Positions 56,093 through 64,000 of a stretch of 64,000 nt of DNA are shown piece after piece; position 1 is the first letter of the stretch; each line of letters starts with the position of its first letter. Source of the DNA: Oscillospiraceae bacterium (GTDB taxonomy: Bacteria; Bacillota; Clostridia; Oscillospirales; UBA929). The position numbers and the translations under genes are program-made. The DNA is taken from contig JAISCT010000069.1 in the NCBI GenBank assembly GCA_031265355.1, positions 1-64,000 of the forward strand, in the 5' to 3' direction. The notes under the pieces were generated by a model. That model saw nothing but the letters and a program-made list of their open reading frames with translations, searched no databases and was not told where the DNA came from.

Positions 56093-56383
56093 AAAAAACT
56101 CCTTACAAAAACAGATCCAACTTCGCATCCGGCGCAGCATCAAGCGTCGCATCCGGCCCTGCCCGAGGGCTGTCGTCTCATTGTATCACGGATTTTCGGC
56201 TCCCACAAGGGACCTCAAAAATTCCCTTGGTCCAGCGTGTCTCGTGTTCACAATTTCTTCTAAAACTGTTCAAAAAGACTTCTTTTTTTTGTCATGACAC
56301 CGTCATAATTATCCCGTATGATGAAGCCATCAACCGGAAATGCTAACGTTTGTGGCGGACCACATGAACGCAAAGGAGCGATG

Positions 56384-58090
56384 ATGACTGTGTACGAACA
56401 GAAGAATCCCGACCTCTTGGGCACGAGCCCGGAAGTCACGCCGGCGTCTTTTATGCCGGCACAGCCCATAGCATCCGCGTCGGTGGAGGCGGCGCCGGCA
56501 GAACCCGCGCCGATGGACGCACCGCCGGCCGACACCGCGCCGGCAGAGACGACGCCGGTCTTCACACCCACGCAGTCCGCGCCGGCGGCCGATGCCCCCG
56601 TGGGACCGTATTATCCCGCCTATCCCGCTTACCCCGCGCCCACTCCGTCTTATCCCTCATACGCTTATCCGTATGAATATGCTCCCTATGCTTTCGGGCC
56701 CGCCCCGGAGAGCTGGCGCGCCGAGGCGCCGCCCGCCTACGCGGGGCACGATGTCTGGGGATCGGCGGAGACCGTTTCTCAGGCGCCCGCCTTCTATCCG
56801 CCGCCCGCCGTCCACACGGCGCAGGACAGCGCGCCCAAAGACAGCAAGGCCAAACATGGCAAACCCAAATCGAAGACCCGTCTCTTTCCGATCGTAGCCC
56901 TGTGCCTGATCTTCACGCTGATCGGCGGCGCCGTCGGCGGCGCGCTGGGCGTGAGCCTGCTGCCCCGCCTGCAACCGTTCGAAGCATCGATGAATAATAC
57001 GGGGACGGCACCGGTCGCCGCCGCGGGCAACGCGTTGGACACAGGGGGAACAAGAAACGACAGTGCGTTGCTGCCCGTCGCCTCGTCCGGCGCCTCGCTG
57101 ACCACGCGGCAGATTTATGAGAAGTGCAATCCCTCCGTCGTCGCCATCGCCACCGAAACCACCGTACGCAATGTGTTTGGGCAGACGGTGACCCAACCGG
57201 CGGCCGGTTCCGGATTCATCGTCTCCGCGGACGGTCGCATCGTCACAAACAATCATGTGATCGAAAACGCCAGTTCCGTCAGTGTGACGCTGCACGACGG
57301 CAAGAGTTACAAGGCCACTGTCATGGGGCGCGATTCAGAGACGGACCTGGCCGCCCTGAAGATTGACGCCACCGGTCTCATTCCGCTCGTCTGGGGCGAT
57401 TCCAAGGCGCTGAGGGTAGGCGACCCGGCCATCGCCATTGGGAATCCGCTGGGCGAACTGGCCAACACGATGACGAGCGGCATCATCAGCGCGCTGGATC
57501 GGGCCATCAACATTGACGGCACCCCTCGGAACATGCTGCAGACCGACGCCGCCATCAGCCCCGGCAACTCCGGCGGGCCGCTGATCAATGAATACGGTCA
57601 GGTGGTGGGTATTATCACCGCCAAGAGTACCGGCAGCGGCGTGGAGGGTCTCGGCTTCGCCATTCCGGCGGCCGACGCTCAGCCCATTCTCGACGAGCTC
57701 TTCAAGAACGGCCGCGTCACGGGCCGCCCCCAACTCGGCATCTCCGTACAGCGGCTCGCAGATTCTCTGGCGCAGTCCTACCGGGTAAATCCGGGCCTGT
57801 ATATCATGTCTGTAGAGGCCGGTTCCTGCTCCGACAAAGCCGGATTGCGTGCTGGTGACCAAATTTTGGAGCTCGGCGGCGTCGCGGTGAGTACTCCTGA
57901 CGAGCTCAACGCGCAGAAAAACAAGTACAAGGCCGGCGCCACCGTTAAAATCAAAATTTCTCGCAACGGCGAGACGCTGACCCTAGATGTCGTCTTTGAC
58001 GAAAAGACGGAAATTCCCAACATCGCGACGGAGACGCAGCCCCGGCTTCCGAGCGGCTTCTTCTGGCCCGAGGACTCAGGCGGCCTCTAA
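56384..58090 (+). CDS. htrA: HtrA/DegP-family serine protease with PDZ domain
   Basis: 568 residues; ATG at 56384 after AAAGGAG (56381 also possible). Long Pro/Ala/Tyr-rich cytoplasmic N-terminus (about 1-165), one helix (LFPIVALCLIFTLIGGAVGG), then an extracytoplasmic S1C protease: His in RIVTNNHVIENA (about 289), Asp in DSETDLAALK (about 318), Ser in SPGNSGGPL (about 392). A PDZ domain follows (YIMSVEAGSCSDKAGLRAGD). It handles misfolded proteins at the membrane surface. Confidence 0.95.
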   Translation: MTVYEQKNPDLLGTSPEVTPASFMPAQPIASASVEAAPAEPAPMDAPPADTAPAETTPVFTPTQSAPAADAPVGPYYPAYPAYPAPTPSYPSYAYPYEYAPYAFGPAPESWRAEAPPAYAGHDVWGSAETVSQAPAFYPPPAVHTAQDSAPKDSKAKHGKPKSKTRLFPIVALCLIFTLIGGAVGGALGVSLLPRLQPFEASMNNTGTAPVAAAGNALDTGGTRNDSALLPVASSGASLTTRQIYEKCNPSVVAIATETTVRNVFGQTVTQPAAGSGFIVSADGRIVTNNHVIENASSVSVTLHDGKSYKATVMGRDSETDLAALKIDATGLIPLVWGDSKALRVGDPAIAIGNPLGELANTMTSGIISALDRAINIDGTPRNMLQTDAAISPGNSGGPLINEYGQVVGIITAKSTGSGVEGLGFAIPAADAQPILDELFKNGRVTGRPQLGISVQRLADSLAQSYRVNPGLYIMSVEAGSCSDKAGLRAGDQILELGGVAVSTPDELNAQKNKYKAGATVKIKISRNGETLTLDVVFDEKTEIPNIATETQPRLPSGFFWPEDSGGL

Positions 58091-58481
58091 GAGCCCGTCG
58101 AAAAACAACTTTCAATTTGACTTCTTTCTTTTCTTCCTTTCGCTTACTTTCTTTTTTCCCTCCTCATTCGATTTTCCCTCCTTCTACTTTACTCCACTGA
58201 CTTCCGCACCCAGGCAAGGCCCTCTTCTCAAAACAGGAAGAGGGCCTTGTCGCGTGGCGCGCGACAATTGATTTGATGCCACTGACTTCCGCACCCAGAC
58301 AAGATCCTCTTCTCAAAACAGGAAGAGAGCCCTGTCGCGCGGTGAACAATGCACAATTGACAATGTACAATTGACAATGTACAATTGACTAAAGTTCCCC
58401 ATACGTTTTACAACAAACAGCAACCCATAGTTAACTATCAACTCTCACTTATCAACTATCAATTGTCACCGGGGGTGTCTT
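58091..58481. repeat. Intergenic region with tandem terminators and short repeats
   Basis: An 85-bp unit starting CCACTGACTTCCGCACCCAG occurs at 58194 and 58279, each holding a terminator-type hairpin (CAAGGCCCTCTTC/GAAGAGGGCCTTG in the first, degraded in the second). Next comes a 14-bp unit ACAATTGACAATGT repeated nearly three times (58352-58390), then TATCAACT words before tadA. The HtrA transcript ends here. No coding region is seen. Confidence 0.75.
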
Positions 58482-58943
58482 GTGGGCGGCGAGACGGAAT
58501 TGTATATGGAGCTGGCGCTGGCGTTGGCGCGGGAGGCTGCCGGGGCGGACGAGGTCCCCGTCGGGTGCGTCGTCGTACGGGACGGCGCTGTCGTGGGCCG
58601 CGGGCGCAACCGCCGGGAGAGCGCTCGACATGCGCTCGCGCATGCGGAGCTCATCGCCATCGACGAGGCCTGCCGGACCTTGGGCGGCTGGCGGCTGCCC
58701 GGCTGTGACCTGTATGTGACATTGGAGCCCTGCCCCATGTGCGCCGGCGCCATCATAAACGCCCGGATCGCGCGCGTCTTTTTCGGTGCGCGCGACCCCA
58801 AAGCCGGTGCCGTCCGCAGCCGAGTCGCTCTCTTTGACCTCGGTTTCAACCACAGACCCGCCGTCTTCGAGGGCCTGCTGGCAGACGAGGCAGGCGCACT
58901 GCTGTCCGACTTCTTCCGGCACAAACGCCGCCCGCCGGAGTAA
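58482..58943 (+). CDS. tadA: tRNA-specific adenosine deaminase TadA
   Basis: 153 residues from GTG at 58482 (GGGGGTG upstream). Zinc ligands in HALAHAELIAI (HAE) and TLEPCPMCAGAI (PCxxC); YMELALALAREAAGADEVPV and GRGRNRRESARHA are typical of TadA. It makes inosine at position 34 of tRNA-Arg(ACG). The C-terminal GLLADEAGALLSDFFRHKR helix is complete. Confidence 0.95.
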   Translation: MGGETELYMELALALAREAAGADEVPVGCVVVRDGAVVGRGRNRRESARHALAHAELIAIDEACRTLGGWRLPGCDLYVTLEPCPMCAGAIINARIARVFFGARDPKAGAVRSRVALFDLGFNHRPAVFEGLLADEAGALLSDFFRHKRRPPE

Positions 58944-59013
58944 GCGGCGCCCGCACGAAATTTAACAATAAGATTTAATAGTCTTTTAATATTTGTCTCT
59001 ATTTTTTTTAATA

Positions 59014-59070
59014 CTATCGGACTATACTGAAAACATCGCGAGTGATTTTTTGTTTGTTTTGTTTTTTCAT
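59014..59070 (-). CDS. Possible 18-residue peptide with strong ribosome binding site
   Basis: The frame MKKQNKQKITRDVFSIVR is preceded at five bases by AGGAGGGG. It lies downstream of yqgF on the same strand, after a hairpin. No relative was recognised. It could be a truncated gene start or a real micropeptide; the strong Shine-Dalgarno is the only support. Confidence 0.3.
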   Translation of the reverse strand: MKKQNKQKITRDVFSIVR

Positions 59071-59094
59071 CTTTTCCCCTCCTATTATGAAGCG

Positions 59095-59120
59095 AAGGAA
59101 CAGGTCATCCCTGTTCCTTT
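59095..59120 (+). terminator. Terminator hairpin between tadA and yqgF
   Basis: AAGGAACAGG, 5-base loop, CCTGTTCCTT, then TT on the plus strand. It probably ends the tadA transcript, 150 bases after its stop, and lies between two genes that converge. Confidence 0.65.
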
Positions 59121-59144
59121 TGCTGTTTTGAGATTTTGAGGTTT

Positions 59145-59588
59145 TCAGCCTTTCACGCTTTCCTCCGGCGGCGGGGCGGCCCGGCGGCTCAGCAAAAATC
59201 CTTCCAAGATCAGAGCCGCGGCCACGGCGTCGAGCTTTTCGCGGCCGCGTCGTCCGGACCGGCCGACCCCGTGCAGGATGCGCTGCGCCTCGGCTGTCGT
59301 ACGCCGCTCGTCCCACAGAAAGACGGGGAGCGCCGTTTTGGTGCGCAACACCTCCGCCAGCCGTTCGCTCTTTTGGGCGCGCTCACCCCGCGTGCCATCC
59401 ATGTTCTTGGGAAGCCCGACGACCAAACACGCCACGCGCCGCGCGGCCGCCTCTGCGGCAATCACATCCGCCAATTTGCCGGCCGAAGTTTCTTTGACCA
59501 CAAAGGCTTCGCCCACCAGACTGCCCATGGCGTCCGAGACAGCCAGTCCCGTCCTCACATCCCCATAATCGACGGCCATAACGCGCAT
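59145..59588 (-). CDS. ruvX: Putative pre-16S rRNA nuclease / Holliday junction resolvase YqgF
   Basis: 147 residues. RNase H-like fold: VMAVDYGDVRTGLAVSD (first Asp), CLVVGLPKNMDGTRG, FLWDERRTTAEAQRIL (Glu) and EKLDAVAAALILEGFL (last Asp). YqgF matures the 16S rRNA 5' end in E. coli. The catalytic residues appear intact. Confidence 0.94.
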   Translation of the reverse strand: MRVMAVDYGDVRTGLAVSDAMGSLVGEAFVVKETSAGKLADVIAAEAAARRVACLVVGLPKNMDGTRGERAQKSERLAEVLRTKTALPVFLWDERRTTAEAQRILHGVGRSGRRGREKLDAVAAALILEGFLLSRRAAPPPEESVKG

Positions 59589-59637
59589 GACAACTCCCCC
59601 TTGCTTTGACGATCTTGTACATAGAGAATAGACCGGC

Positions 59638-59711
59638 TAACGTGGGTTGCACCTGCAACTCACAACCCAAATTCTTGTTTTTTGTTGTCGCTTCGCGGCA
59701 ACAAGGTACTA
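59638..59711 (+). repeat. 74-bp two-hairpin dispersed repeat, copy 3
   Basis: TAACGTGGGTTGCACCTGCA, then CTCACAACCCAAATTCTTG, T6, and hairpin 2 TTGTTGTCGC/GCGGCAACAA. It lies between the divergent yqgF and lipoprotein genes, 95 bases upstream of the latter's ATG. Confidence 0.9.
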
Positions 59712-59806
59712 ATAGGCTGGACAAACGGTCCGATTTGCGACATACTGTAATAAAAGACTTAGCCCCGGCTTTGTCCCGATGGGGCCACCCGAAGCAGGAG
59801 GCACAT

Positions 59807-60580
59807 ATGAAAACACTGCGCGGCATCTTATCGTTTTTTCTCATCGGAACGCTGTTCCTGTCGCTGGCCGCTTGCGGCGTCGAGACGACCCCCCCGGACC
59901 CCACGCCGTCTGCCGCGCCGTCTCGCACACCCACACCGACGCCCACGCCGATGCCCACGCCTACACCAGCGCCCTCTCCCACGCTCGACCCGCCGACGCC
60001 TTCTCCCACACCGACGCCACCCTCACCTTCAAGCGACGCGCAGCCAACCACCCAGCCGGCTGCCACACCGACGCCCACACCGACACCGACGGCCCCTCCG
60101 CCCGCACCCAGTCCGGTCACCGACGCTTGGGACACCCAGCCGCTGACCATCAATGGCGTCTCGTACCGCTTGCCGCTGTCGTCGCCGGCAGAGTTGGAAG
60201 AAAATGGTTGGCATTTTGCGCCGGACAGTCTCGACGCGGACCTGTCGGCCGGCGAGGAACGCTGGATACCGGCCGGCGGCGCGGGGACCCTGATGCTGGG
60301 CATACGCAATCTGTCCGAAGAGACACAGGCGGCTCGGGCATGCGCCGTGACACATCTGAACCACAACATGGGCTATGCCGAGAGCGGCACTGTTCTCACC
60401 CTGCCGGGCGGGATCTCTCTCGGCGCCTCCCGGGCGGACGTCGAAGCGGCCTACGGACCGCCGGACACCGTCAAAGAAACGCCCCTCATCGTCCACCTGA
60501 CCTACCGCACTGCATCCGTCTCTCTGTCCCTGTCCTTAATCCGGGACGCCGTTGTGGATCTCACTTTTGAGAGCCTGTAA
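59807..60580 (+). CDS. Lipoprotein with a long Thr-Pro repeat linker
   Basis: 257 residues from ATG at 59807 (AGGAGG upstream). Signal peptide with lipobox LSLAACG, then about 75 residues of TP/SP repeats (PTPTPTPMPTPTPAPSPT) that form an extended, wall-spanning linker. The C-terminal globular domain starts near WDTQPLTINGVSYRLPLSSP and has no recognised family. It contains a repeating ISLGASRADVEAAYGPPD motif, seen in several clostridial surface proteins. Confidence 0.82.
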   Translation: MKTLRGILSFFLIGTLFLSLAACGVETTPPDPTPSAAPSRTPTPTPTPMPTPTPAPSPTLDPPTPSPTPTPPSPSSDAQPTTQPAATPTPTPTPTAPPPAPSPVTDAWDTQPLTINGVSYRLPLSSPAELEENGWHFAPDSLDADLSAGEERWIPAGGAGTLMLGIRNLSEETQAARACAVTHLNHNMGYAESGTVLTLPGGISLGASRADVEAAYGPPDTVKETPLIVHLTYRTASVSLSLSLIRDAVVDLTFESL

Positions 60581-60697
60581 CGGCATGGTATGCCGATTTG
60601 CCTCTTGAGGCAAATGTTTTTCCCATCCCTCTTTACATCGCGCAGACGGCATGGTATGATGAAAGACAGGAGCGCCAAGGCGGCTGTGTTTTGTTAT

Positions 60698-60773
60698 GCG
60701 CCCGTGGCTCAATGGATAGAGCATCAGATTCCGGTTCTGAGGGCTGGGGGTTCGAGTCCCTCCGGGCGTGCCA
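60698..60773 (+). tRNA. tRNA-Arg (anticodon CCG)
   Basis: 76-nt cloverleaf: acceptor GCGCCCG/CGGGCGT, D arm GGCTCAATGGATAGAGC, anticodon arm TCAGA-TTCCGGT-TCTGA with CCG, T arm GGGGGTTCGAGTCCCTC, discriminator G and encoded CCA. Confidence 0.95.
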
Positions 60774-60948
60774 AATATGCGGTTGACGCCGCCGTGCACC
60801 ATGAGCAGTGAACAGCATCTATGAGGAGCTGCGGCGCCGCATATTTGCATTGTTCACTGTTCTTCATTTAGGGTCTGTCGAAAAAGACCCTGTACATTTG
60901 ACTTGCCCTTTTGCGCCCCTAAAAGGCGTTGCATCCGCCAGAAATCTT
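60774..60948. other. Intergenic region after tRNA-Arg with interleaved inverted repeats
   Basis: AAATATGCGG (60773-60782) pairs with CCGCATATTT (60837-60846), while CAGTGAACA (60806-60814) pairs with TGTTCACTG (60851-60859). The two stems interleave. A separate hairpin AGGGTCT/AGACCCT (60870-60891) looks like a weak terminator for the tRNA. No gene is seen. Confidence 0.5.
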
Positions 60949-61022
60949 TAACACCTTGTTGCCGCGAAGCGGCAACAAAAAACAAGAATTTGGGTTGTGG
61001 GTTGCAGGTGCAACCCACGTTA
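60949..61022 (-). repeat. 74-bp two-hairpin dispersed repeat, copy 4 (reverse)
   Basis: In minus direction TAACGTGGGTTGCACCTGCA, then ACCCACAACCCAAATTCTTG, T6, and hairpin 2 TTGCCGC/GCGGCAA, ending GGTGTTA instead of GGTACTA. It lies just upstream of the LUD-domain gene (ATG 61054). Confidence 0.9.
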
Positions 61023-61053
61023 GAGATATCCATTTGAGAGAGGAGGCCGGTGT

Positions 61054-61722
61054 ATGCACCGGTACAGCGAGAGTTTTTCCAAACGGTGCGATCTGCTTGC
61101 GCCGCAGGTCGTCGGCGCCCTGCAAAGCCGCCGCTTCGAGGCATACTACTGCCCAACCGGCGCGGAGGCCGCCGCTCTGGCCCTCGGCCTTATCCCCGAG
61201 GGCGCGTCGGTCTCGTGGGGCGGGTCTGTGACCCTTCAGGAAATCGGCCTTCTGGACCTTGTCCGCCGCGGACCCTTCCGGCCTCTCGACAGGGACACCG
61301 CCCAAAACCCCGAGGAACGCCTCGACCTGATGCGGCAGGCGCTTTTGTGCGACGTCTACCTGACCAGCGTGAACGCCCTGAGCGAGGACGGTCAACTCAT
61401 CAACATAGACGGCGTCGGCAACCGGACGGCGGCTTTCACCTTCGGCCCACGGAGCGTCGTCGCGGTGGTGGGCATGAACAAGCTGTGCAAAACGCGCCCG
61501 GAGGCGGAGATCCGCGCCCGGACATACGCCGCCCCGCTGAACGCTCAACGCGTCCTCGCCGGCGCCGACCCGGAGACCGTAAAAACGCCCTGCCAGCGCA
61601 CCGGTACCTGCGCCGACTGCAAATCCAGCGCCTGCATCTGTTCGTTCCTCGTCACAACCCGCATGTGCCGCCCCGCCCATCGGATCAAAGTCATCCTCGT
61701 GGGCGAACCCTTGGGCTATTGA
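61054..61722 (+). CDS. LUD-domain lactate-utilisation-like protein (LutC/YkgG family)
   Basis: 222 residues. LUD fold: SRRFEAYYCPTGAEAAALAL, IPEGASVSWGGSVTLQEIGL, LLCDVYLTSVNALSEDGQLI and VVGMNKLCKTRPEAEIRART. A C-terminal cysteine cluster (CQRTGTCADCKSSACIC) may hold an iron-sulfur centre or zinc. LutAB are not adjacent, so it is a stand-alone member whose substrate is unknown. Confidence 0.88.
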   Translation: MHRYSESFSKRCDLLAPQVVGALQSRRFEAYYCPTGAEAAALALGLIPEGASVSWGGSVTLQEIGLLDLVRRGPFRPLDRDTAQNPEERLDLMRQALLCDVYLTSVNALSEDGQLINIDGVGNRTAAFTFGPRSVVAVVGMNKLCKTRPEAEIRARTYAAPLNAQRVLAGADPETVKTPCQRTGTCADCKSSACICSFLVTTRMCRPAHRIKVILVGEPLGY

Positions 61723-61741
61723 CGGCCGCACCTCATAAACC

Positions 61742-62953
61742 TCATAAAAAAGCGTTGCTCCACGAGACGGCGTCCAGATAGAGCCGCAGCAGCTGTTCTT
61801 CCGTGACCCCGAAACAGCGGCAGCGCTCCACGGCGTCCTCCCATTTGCCGTGCTCATAGGCGGCGATGATCCCCAAAATGTCGGCGATGGGCCCGCGGCT
61901 CTCGATGAGCACCTCCTCAATCTCGGTCACGCCGGAGAGCTGGGGCAGCACATCCGCCATCGGCATCTCCATGATCACATCGAGTAGGGAAAACAGGCCG
62001 CTCATAAACAGCTGCTCGGAGTCGAGCGAACGGCAGTGGCGCGCGCCAAACGTCTCGAGAAAACGCCCGCGGATCAACGAGGTGCGGATGATCTCGTCCG
62101 ACTTGCCGGACGTGATACCGATCATGGCGAGCAGGGAGATCCATTTTTTAATCTCACGCAGCCCCAAAATCGCCAGCGCATGGCGGATGCTCTTGACCTC
62201 GTGCCGCGCACCGAAGTAGGCGGAGTTCACGAGACGCAGCAGGCGGTAAGAGAGCACCACATCGCGGCGGATGATGCGGGCCAGATACGCAAAATCCACG
62301 TCCGTCCGGCTGACCTGCCGGATGAGCTGAATGTAATTGATCATCAACGGGTCAATTTTTTTGTTGGACACAATGACTGGCTTACTGAAAAAATAGCCCT
62401 GAAAATAGCTGAAGCCCATGTCCATGGCCTGCTGGAAGATCTCGTGCGTCTCCACCTTCTCCGCCAGCAGCCTGGGGGAGCGCGGCCGCAGCTTTCGGAC
62501 AACCTCCCGGATCTCCTCCGGGTCCGCGTCCAGCCAGTCGATTTTGACGATGTCGGCCCACTGGATCAGAGGTTCGAGTTCCGGCCGGTAGACAAAATCG
62601 TCCAGCGCGATGGTGTATCCCGCCTCTTTCAGCAGACGGCAAGCCTCCGCCACCGAAGGCAGCGGCGCCACATCCTCCAGAATCTCCACCACCAGGTATT
62701 GATTTGGGAAGAGCGTAGCAATGCCTGCCTCCAGCAAATTTTGCGTGAAATTAATAAACGCCGGCTTGTCCCCGGTGATCTTTTCGATGCTGTTTCCATA
62801 AAAGCTGCTCATGATTGTCTCCGAGGAGGCCTTGTCCGGATCGGACAGTATGGCGGCAAAATTTTGCGTCTCGTCAAATCGGTGGAGCAGCTCATACGCA
62901 AACACATTCATCTTGCGGTCAAAAATGGGCTGACGAGCGATGAACTGATTCAA
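61742..62953 (-). CDS. EAL-HDOD (YuxH/CdgJ-like) signalling protein
   Basis: 403 residues. N-terminal EAL-like domain (about 1-190): ARQPIFDRKMNVFAYELLHR, FINFTQNLLE, LVVEILEDV, IALDDFVYRP and VKIDWLDAD; catalytic EAL residues are partly replaced (YELL for EAL, LDDF for the metal loop), so phosphodiesterase activity is doubtful. C-terminal HDOD domain (about 195-400): SYRLLRLVNSAYFGARHEVK. It probably acts as a c-di-GMP-linked regulator. Confidence 0.9.
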   Translation of the reverse strand: MNQFIARQPIFDRKMNVFAYELLHRFDETQNFAAILSDPDKASSETIMSSFYGNSIEKITGDKPAFINFTQNLLEAGIATLFPNQYLVVEILEDVAPLPSVAEACRLLKEAGYTIALDDFVYRPELEPLIQWADIVKIDWLDADPEEIREVVRKLRPRSPRLLAEKVETHEIFQQAMDMGFSYFQGYFFSKPVIVSNKKIDPLMINYIQLIRQVSRTDVDFAYLARIIRRDVVLSYRLLRLVNSAYFGARHEVKSIRHALAILGLREIKKWISLLAMIGITSGKSDEIIRTSLIRGRFLETFGARHCRSLDSEQLFMSGLFSLLDVIMEMPMADVLPQLSGVTEIEEVLIESRGPIADILGIIAAYEHGKWEDAVERCRCFGVTEEQLLRLYLDAVSWSNAFL

Positions 62954-63319
62954 AGTTCCGTCTCCCTCTGCGGTGTTTGGCTTGTCATATGACCATAGGT
63001 CATGCGCGTCATATCGATTGTTTTTATTATATACCCTCGGCGTCCGTTCGTCAATTGGGCACTTCTTTCACAACCAAGCTCCCTAAACGCTTCGTGCCCG
63101 GCGCTGCGCCGGCTGGGGCTTTCAAAACCGAACATATGTTTTTTGTTTTTGATTTCTCCGCGTTTTCTGAAAATCGCCGAAGATTTATCTCAAACAAATG
63201 TACGAATTCCAAAAATAGTGCTTGCTTTTTGGGGCGGTATCCGATATACTAGATGAGCAGTGGGGGAAAGTGGTGAAGTAAGCTCAAATTTTTGACAATA
63301 TAACAAGTGAGGTGGGGAG
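62954..63319 (+). promoter_or_regulatory. mraZ promoter region with candidate MraZ boxes
   Basis: -35 TTGCTT at 63222-63227, 17 bases, -10 TATACT at 63245-63250. Just downstream, TGGGGG (63261-63266) and TGGTGA (63271-63276) lie 10 bp apart, like the TGGG-type boxes bound by MraZ at its own promoter. Upstream (62954-63200) no gene is seen; this part also holds the EAL-HDOD gene's promoter. Confidence 0.65.
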
Positions 63320-63733
63320 ATGCTCGGCACATACCAGTACGCGCTTGATGCGAAGGGCCGCGTGTTTGTACCCGCCAAGCTGCGCGAAGAACTGGGCGAC
63401 GTCATCTATGTCTCCAAAGGCGTCGACAACTGTCTCTTTGTCTACGGCGCCCCGGAATGGGGCAAGATAGAAGAAAAGTTGGCTGCCATGCCGGTAAGCC
63501 GCGCCCGCTACTTACAGCGCAGCCTCTTTCCCTCGGCCGCCCGCTTCGAATTGGACGCGCAGGGGCGTATCCTGCTCCCGCAGGCGCTGCGCGAGCACGC
63601 GGAGCTCACCAAGGACGTGACGATCGTGGGTGTGGGCAACCGGGCGGAGATCTGGAGCCTTGAGAACTGGACGCGCTACAACGAGCAGGCCGGCGACAAA
63701 TTGGCGGAAGCCATGGATGAGCTGGGGTTCTAA
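63320..63733 (+). CDS. mraZ: Transcriptional regulator MraZ
   Basis: 137 residues; GAGGTGGGG upstream. Two AbrB-like repeats: YQYALDAKGRVFVPAKLREE and FELDAQGRILLPQALREHAE. MraZ is first gene of the division and cell-wall (dcw) cluster and represses it. Stop and the next start overlap as TAATG. Confidence 0.96.
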   Translation: MLGTYQYALDAKGRVFVPAKLREELGDVIYVSKGVDNCLFVYGAPEWGKIEEKLAAMPVSRARYLQRSLFPSAARFELDAQGRILLPQALREHAELTKDVTIVGVGNRAEIWSLENWTRYNEQAGDKLAEAMDELGF

Positions 63734-64000
63734 TGCCGTACGATCATACCCCCGTAATGCTGACACAGTGCCTTGAGATGCTGCGCGTGCAGCCCGACGG
63801 CGTCTATGTGGACGCGACCGCAGGCGCGGGCGGACACGCCGAAGCCGTAGTCCGCGCCCTGGAGAGCGGCCGGCTTCTTTGTCTGGACAAGGACCCGGAG
63901 GCACTGGCGCGGGCCCGGGCGCGGCTGGCGCCCTTCGAAGACCGAGTGCTGTTTGTGCACAGCGACTACCGGCGCCTCTCCGATGTATTGGCGGCGCACC
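63733..64000 (+). CDS. rsmH: 16S rRNA (cytosine-1402-N4)-methyltransferase RsmH (partial)
   Basis: Starts MPYDHTPVMLTQCLEMLRVQ, continues YVDATAGAGGHAEAVV (SAM motif I) and LLCLDKDPEALARA; cut at the window end. It follows mraZ with a TAATG overlap, as in the standard dcw cluster. Confidence 0.95.
   Translation, partial: MPYDHTPVMLTQCLEMLRVQPDGVYVDATAGAGGHAEAVVRALESGRLLCLDKDPEALARARARLAPFEDRVLFVHSDYRRLSDVLAAH

Noticed and set aside
59041-59060. Second match to the mini-CRISPR guide seed (AGTGATTT)
   Set aside because: Only eight contiguous bases match in an AT-rich gap, without further complementarity or an operon context, so chance is sufficient.

Overview
The window looks like a chromosomal segment from a high-GC member of the Clostridia, probably Oscillospirales-like. 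The indications are Firmicutes-type genes (hrcA-grpE-dnaK-dnaJ with a CIRCE operator, dnaG-rpoD, mraZ-rsmH, a pdaA-type deacetylase, type III glutamine synthetase), strong AGGAGG ribosome binding sites and TTGACA/TATAAT promoters. No rRNA or other species-level marker is present, so the assignment stays at that level.

Layout. (1) 1-6.3 kb, minus strand: one end of an integrative conjugative element, with parA, parB, small zinc-finger-like genes, a DUF3991/TOPRIM primase-like protein, pcfB and a VirD4/TraG coupling protein cut by the window edge. (2) 6.46-17.3 kb, minus strand: a complete type I-E CRISPR-Cas locus. Transcription order is cas3, then a promoter and a degenerate two-repeat mini-CRISPR, a RelE-type toxin and its antitoxin, cse1, cse2, cas7, cas5, cas6e, cas1, cas2 fused to a DEDDh exonuclease, a short leader, and a 14-repeat array. 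(3) 17.4-30 kb: housekeeping genes on the minus strand (rlmD, a lipoprotein, a PHP phosphoesterase, a PMT-family glycosyltransferase, the heat-shock operon, proBA). (4) 30-36 kb: an anchored endonuclease/exonuclease/phosphatase protein, a YibE/F membrane protein, a secreted dockerin-bearing phosphatase and a membrane-anchored cohesin protein. (5) 36-44.6 kb: PilZ, rpoD, dnaG, an HD dNTPase, yigZ, a flavin reductase, rpmE, glnN. (6) 44.8-56 kb: a large secreted M14 peptidase, an amino-acid ABC transporter, pdaA, a DUF6514 protein, an orphan Cas6, a sulfoquinovosidase-like GH31. (7) 56-64 kb: HtrA, tadA, yqgF, a lipoprotein, tRNA-Arg(CCG), a LUD protein, an EAL-HDOD protein, mraZ and the start of rsmH.

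Most interesting system. Directly after cas3 there is a strong promoter (TTGACA, 17 bp, TGG-TATTAT) reading into the Cascade operon. About 34 nt into its transcript lie two degenerate I-E repeats separated by only 22 nt. Read as a crRNA, the 22-nt guide matches the start of its own transcript. In the first 15 guide positions the only mismatches are positions 6 and 12, the positions that type I-E Cascade flips out and does not read. An AA motif sits where the PAM should be, and two overlapping spacers of the main array support AA as the PAM. One degenerate repeat carries a compensatory base-pair change that preserves the hairpin. This fits a cas-regulating mini-CRISPR (CreR-type guide) autorepressing the Cascade operon. 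Here the same promoter would also drive a toxin-antitoxin pair, so loss or inhibition of Cascade would derepress the toxin-antitoxin genes together with cas genes.

Other points of note are a 74-bp, two-hairpin dispersed repeat present four times without indels, a cohesin/dockerin pair built on a phosphatase, a pair of mutually exclusive hairpins before the YibE/F gene, and a stand-alone Cas6 far from any array.
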